Shown in pieces: positions 60,911 through 64,000 of a DNA stretch of 64,000 nt. The DNA comes from Sphingorhabdus sp. EL138 (GTDB lineage Bacteria > Pseudomonadota > Alphaproteobacteria > Sphingomonadales > Sphingomonadaceae): NCBI RefSeq assembly GCF_900258045.1, contig NZ_OGVD01000003.1:62001-126000 (forward strand), written 5' to 3'. The notes beneath the pieces were generated by a model. That model did no database searches. It was not told where the DNA came from and was given only the letters and a program-made list of their open reading frames with translations. Position numbers and translations under genes: made by a program. How positions within the stretch are numbered: the stretch's first letter is position 1; each line of letters opens with the position of its first letter.

Positions 60911-62557
60911 CTATCCATCAACTTTTGACTTTGCCCATTTTTTCCACGCAGCAACATCATAACCGAAATGCTCGCCGCTGACGGCGGTCAGCGTACCGAT
61001 CACTTGTGACCTGAGCCATGGAGGATCATTGGCGAAATCCAGTCTTGCCAACAACGCCTCTATTGTTTCTCGATCATCCTGTCCGGAAGCTGCGACGGCT
61101 CTTAGTGCGCTCAGCTCTATCTCAAAATATTTTTCGTAACTGTTCGGCGGAGAGGTCCAGGGGTCCTTCAGATATGAAATCGGTACATTTGCATGACCGG
61201 CTCTCTCCATACCCGATAAAAGGACTGCACGCGCAATATCTCTAGCTCTGAGCTCCATATTGCCGCCGAATGCGCGTACCGTCACAGGCGGTATTTCTAC
61301 TTTCAAACGCTAGGCAAAAAAACCCGAGGGCGCGCCATTGGTGGAAGCTTGAACTATTAGTCTGCGAACTTCACTTCTGCCGGCATCGATATAGGTAGAC
61401 GGGTCGGATAATAGCGCGTCGATTTTCTGGCCTGCAGCCGCCCAATCCATTGCTGTTTTTTTCGCCGGGAGTTGCGAGATGAGTTTGGGCGGCTTGTTGT
61501 CCAAGGGAATGACATGCTCACTAGGACCCCAGACAATGCCTCGTCCATCGTCTCCTGCTCCGGCGACATAGATTCCTCCTGCAATTGCCTGAATGGATAC
61601 CGGGCGACCGTTTTCAAGATCGCCATGCCGCGTCCAGCTATCGCCAGTCTGGCTCGACCATAGCCGCCCATCATTGGAAACGACCCAGAGTTGATCACCA
61701 TCACTGGCCAAATCGACGAATGCTCCCTTAAAGCCAACGCGGATGGACCTTCTCCCGTCAAAGCGCCAGATTTCCCTCTCACGGCCACGTCCGACAATTC
61801 CAAAGAGCCCCTCTCTGTGCACCCTCAGGCCGTTAAAATAACGATTAGGCGGCCAACTGCTGACGGTCTGGAAACCAGAGCCAGTCCACCTGACAAGACG
61901 TTTAACCTTGGTGTCTTTCAGCGAAGCATAAGTTTCGTCATTAAATAGGAGCATCTCCTTGATCCGGCTGACATGCGTAGACGGCGTCGGGTGGATATAA
62001 AATTCTTCCCAACTGCGCCCCGCATCCCTTGATCGTTGCAGACCAGCGTTACGCGTTCCGGTAATTGCCAGCAATCCATCGTTCCATTCCAGCAACTGGC
62101 TGGTGTGATAAATTGGCGAATTGGGAATGATCAAAGGGCTCCAAGTTACACCATCGGTAACCTCGACAACGCCTTCACCGGCAGATTGCAGTGCATCCTC
62201 GAACGGCCAGTAAAGTAATCCCTTGTAGACCAGTGGATGCCCAGCATCCTGACTGTATAAATGCCGTTCATATCTCGTTTCGCGCGTGTCGGGATCGAAA
62301 CTCCAGATATCGGCCGAATTGTGATTGCGACCCTTGACCGAGTTAGCGAACCATAATTTGCCCCGATATCCGATCAGCCGGGATGCAACTGGCCAAGGAC
62401 CAACTTGCGCGATGACATCCAGCCGTAATTTCTTGGTTTCTTGTCCTGCACTGTCCGACGAAGGATTGGCAACAGAACCGCGTGTAAAATAGAAAGTCAT
62501 GATAACGGCGAGACACGCAAGTAAAGCTAACATCATACCATTGCGGGAAATTTGCAT
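60911..62557 (-). pseudogene. Membrane-anchored BNR-propeller/helical-repeat gene interrupted by in-frame TAG
   Basis: Two open segments, 61310-62557 (415 residues) and 60911-61306 (131 residues), are in the same frame and separated only by TAG and CGT. Segment one has an N-terminal anchor (MMLALLACLAVIMTFYF) and propeller repeats with Asp-box motifs (SRDAGRSWEEF, SSQTGDSWTRH), then a helical part (AAGQKIDALLSDPSTYIDAGRSEVRRLIVQ in the region of residues 370-400). Segment two continues with helices (LRARDIARAVLLSGME, ALRAVAASGQDD) and has no ribosome site of its own at its TTG; an ATG lies at 61258. A CAG-to-TAG change would explain it. The function is unknown; a sialidase-like propeller fold is likely. 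Confidence 0.6.
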
Positions 62558-62686
62558 ATTTCGGGTCTACGAACCATTGGCCCAATTGCAATGCATTTTC
62601 TATATGCTTTGGGCATCAATTGATGCCATAGCGTAGTGGCAACCCTTCATTCGAAAGGGCGCTGCATATTGTCATTGGGAGAAAAG

Positions 62687-62764
62687 ATGCTCAGAATCGC
62701 GGCCTATCTGGCGAAATCCAAAATAGGCCAACCATCAAACGCGTGCATTGGGAATGGTTCATGA
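62687..62764 (+). CDS. 25-codon leader ORF coupled to glpS
   Basis: An ATG at 62687 follows GGGAGAAAAG, a strong ribosome site. The frame encodes 25 residues (starts MLRIAAYLAKSKIG, ends CIGNGS) and stops at TGA 62762-62764, which overlaps the ATG of glpS (ATGA at 62761-62764). The glpS gene itself has only a weak site, so translation of the leader may set glpS expression. It could also be a remnant of a larger upstream gene. I see no homology. Confidence 0.5.
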   Translation: MLRIAAYLAKSKIGQPSNACIGNGS

Positions 62765-63858
62765 GTTTGCGACTTCATGGGATCTCCAAAATATCCAATG
62801 GTGAGACGCATATCTATGCCACCGATCTGGAATTGCAGAAAGGAACGATGAACGTTCTGCTCGGACCAACATCATCCGGCAAGACTTCCTTGATGCGTCT
62901 CATGGCTGGGCTCGACAGGCCAGATACTGGCAAAGTCTTTTGGGACAATGTGGATGTGACGAAAAAGCGCGTGCAGAATCGCGATATTGCGATGGTGTAC
63001 CAGCAATTCGTCAATTACCCCTCGATGACGGTCTATGACAATATTGCGTCACCGCTGAAGTTGCAGAAGAAGTCCGCGGCGGAAATTGATGCAAAAGTGC
63101 AGGAAATGGCTGAACTGCTCAAACTGACTTCTATTCTTGATAGCAAACCCAATGAAATATCGGGCGGACAACAGCAGCGATGCGCGATGGCGCGAGCATT
63201 GGCGAAAGATGTCGGTCTGGTCCTCATGGATGAGCCGCTTGCAAATCTGGACTATAAATTGCGGGAAGAGCTGCGCGTAGAAATTCCGCGGCTTTTTGAT
63301 GCGTCCGGAAGTATTTTTGTTTACGCAACGACAGAGCCGGAAGAGGCGCTTTTGCTTGGTGGAAACACCGCGACCCTCTGGAACGGCCGGGTAACACAAT
63401 ATGGGAAGGCTATGGATGTCTATCGCAATCCCGTGGATGAGACGACCGCTCGCGTTTACTCCGACCCGCCGATGAATTTTGTGTCGGTCCAGAAGGATGA
63501 CGCAGTTGTTCATTTTCCAAATGGGCAATCGACAAAACTGAACGATGATTTGGCATGCTTGCCCAATGGCGAATATCGGGCCGGATTTCGTGCCCATCAT
63601 CTCGAAATGAGTGATGGCCAGTCTGGGGCCATTGAATTTACCGCGAAACTCATCGTCACAGAACTTACCGGGTCAGACACATATATTCACGTCAATGCAA
63701 TGGATGAAAGGTGGATCGGCTTGATCCCCGGGCTTCAGACTTTTGAAGTTGGGCAAGTGCTGAAAGTTTCCCTAGACCCTAAAAATATCTTCTTTTTTGA
63801 TAAGGACAAGAAGCTGGTTGCGTCACCAAATCATGAACCTGAAAAGCCGGGAGCATAG
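62761..63858 (+). CDS. glpS: Glycerol ABC transporter ATP-binding protein GlpS-like
   Basis: A 365-residue ATPase of the sugar/glycerol importer class. Walker A is LLGPTSSGKTSLMRLMAGLD, the Q-loop VYQQFVNYPSMTVYDNIASPL, the signature ISGGQQQRCAMARAL and Walker B LVLMDEPLANLD. At the switch position the usual His is Thr (YATTEPEEALLLGGNTATL), which is a trait of the GlpS subunit of the rhizobial GlpSTPQUV glycerol transporter. A TOBE-like regulatory domain follows from about residue 240. A second ATPase gene starts two bases later, as in glpST. Confidence 0.85.
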   Translation: MSLRLHGISKISNGETHIYATDLELQKGTMNVLLGPTSSGKTSLMRLMAGLDRPDTGKVFWDNVDVTKKRVQNRDIAMVYQQFVNYPSMTVYDNIASPLKLQKKSAAEIDAKVQEMAELLKLTSILDSKPNEISGGQQQRCAMARALAKDVGLVLMDEPLANLDYKLREELRVEIPRLFDASGSIFVYATTEPEEALLLGGNTATLWNGRVTQYGKAMDVYRNPVDETTARVYSDPPMNFVSVQKDDAVVHFPNGQSTKLNDDLACLPNGEYRAGFRAHHLEMSDGQSGAIEFTAKLIVTELTGSDTYIHVNAMDERWIGLIPGLQTFEVGQVLKVSLDPKNIFFFDKDKKLVASPNHEPEKPGA

Positions 63859-63860
63859 AT

Positions 63861-64000
63861 TTGGCCTCCATAACCCTCGAAAATCTGGCGCATAGCTACC
63901 TCCCCGATCCGGGTGGGGATCATGATTTCGCTCTCAAGGAAGTCAATCATATATGGGAGGATGGGCGAGCCTATGCATTATTGGGCCCCAGCGGATGCGG
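63861..64000 (+). CDS. glpT: Glycerol ABC transporter ATP-binding protein GlpT-like, truncated by window edge
   Basis: Translation from the TTG at 63861, behind GGGAG, reads MASITLENLAHSYLPDPGG and continues to WEDGRAYALLGPSGCG, the start of a canonical Walker A, at the last base. The AHSYLP...ALK...WEDG-x-YALLGPSGCG pattern matches the second ATPase of two-ATPase glycerol ABC systems. The rest lies outside the window. Confidence 0.8.
   Translation, partial: MASITLENLAHSYLPDPGGDHDFALKEVNHIWEDGRAYALLGPSGC

Overview
The window looks like a chromosomal stretch from a marine sphingomonad-type alphaproteobacterium. This is inferred from gene content and style: TonB-dependent receptors of the sphingomonad kind, a complete alginate-utilisation locus, a sphingomonad-like exopolysaccharide (EPS) cluster, an initiator-tRNA fragment of alphaproteobacterial type, and a two-ATPase glycerol ABC system known from rhizobia. 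No rRNA, no intact tRNA and no CRISPR array was found.

Layout. (1) 1-8868 is the right end of a genomic island. It holds an unknown protein coupled to a PfkB-type kinase, a secreted nuclease-like protein, an IS3-family element that has cut off the end of a short-chain dehydrogenase gene, a DsbA/HCCA-isomerase-like protein, two TetR regulators with visible operator-like palindromes, and two small membrane proteins. It ends at a 45-bp 3' fragment of tRNA-fMet (8869-8913) followed by a hairpin terminator. That is the scar expected when an element integrates into a tRNA gene; the intact tRNA should lie beyond the left edge. (2) 8983-25201 is a full Wzx/Wzy-type EPS cluster: initiating phosphoglycosyltransferase, five glycosyltransferases or modifying transferases, pyruvyl and acetyl transferases, flippase, polymerase, Wzz/tyrosine-kinase copolymerase, OPX export lipoprotein, outer-membrane barrel and a periplasmic beta-helix protein. 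(3) 25626-32941 is an operon behind a strong promoter that overlaps a Zur-like box: MerC-domain protein, TonB-dependent receptor, DUF1624 acyltransferase-like membrane protein, and an ABC ATPase with two DUF3526-type permeases. It is probably a zinc-limitation response. (4) 33023-45734 is an alginate locus: TonB receptor, GntR/FadR regulator, PL6 and PL17 lyases, KdgF, MFS transporter, DEH reductase, Eda and KdgK. Together these take alginate to pyruvate and glyceraldehyde-3-phosphate. A 20-bp operator-like sequence is shared by the receptor and lyase promoters.

(5) 46158-58455 is an arsenic-metabolism cluster of the arsenosugar type: ArsM, a radical SAM enzyme with a CxxxCxxC motif, a canonical MTA phosphorylase, a PiT-type anion permease, a rhodanese, TIGR04282 and TIGR04283 type glycosyltransferases, an extended SDR, a GT-C/GT2 fusion, a DUF547 membrane protein, a small glycine-rich CxxC secreted protein and a methyltransferase. 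A plausible flow is methylation of As(III) by ArsM, 5'-deoxyadenosylation by the radical SAM enzyme, removal of adenine by the MTAP, then glycosylation. The radical SAM enzyme does not look like classical ArsS at its C-terminus, so this may be a variant pathway. A perfect GTTACATG-N6-CATGTAAC palindrome sits between arsM and the radical SAM gene, and half-sites occur at other promoters of the cluster.

(6) 58758-64000 holds a cytochrome b561, a nitroreductase with a divergent HxlR regulator, a beta-propeller/helical gene split by one in-frame TAG, and the start of a glycerol ABC transporter operon (glpS, glpT) preceded by a translationally coupled 25-codon leader ORF.
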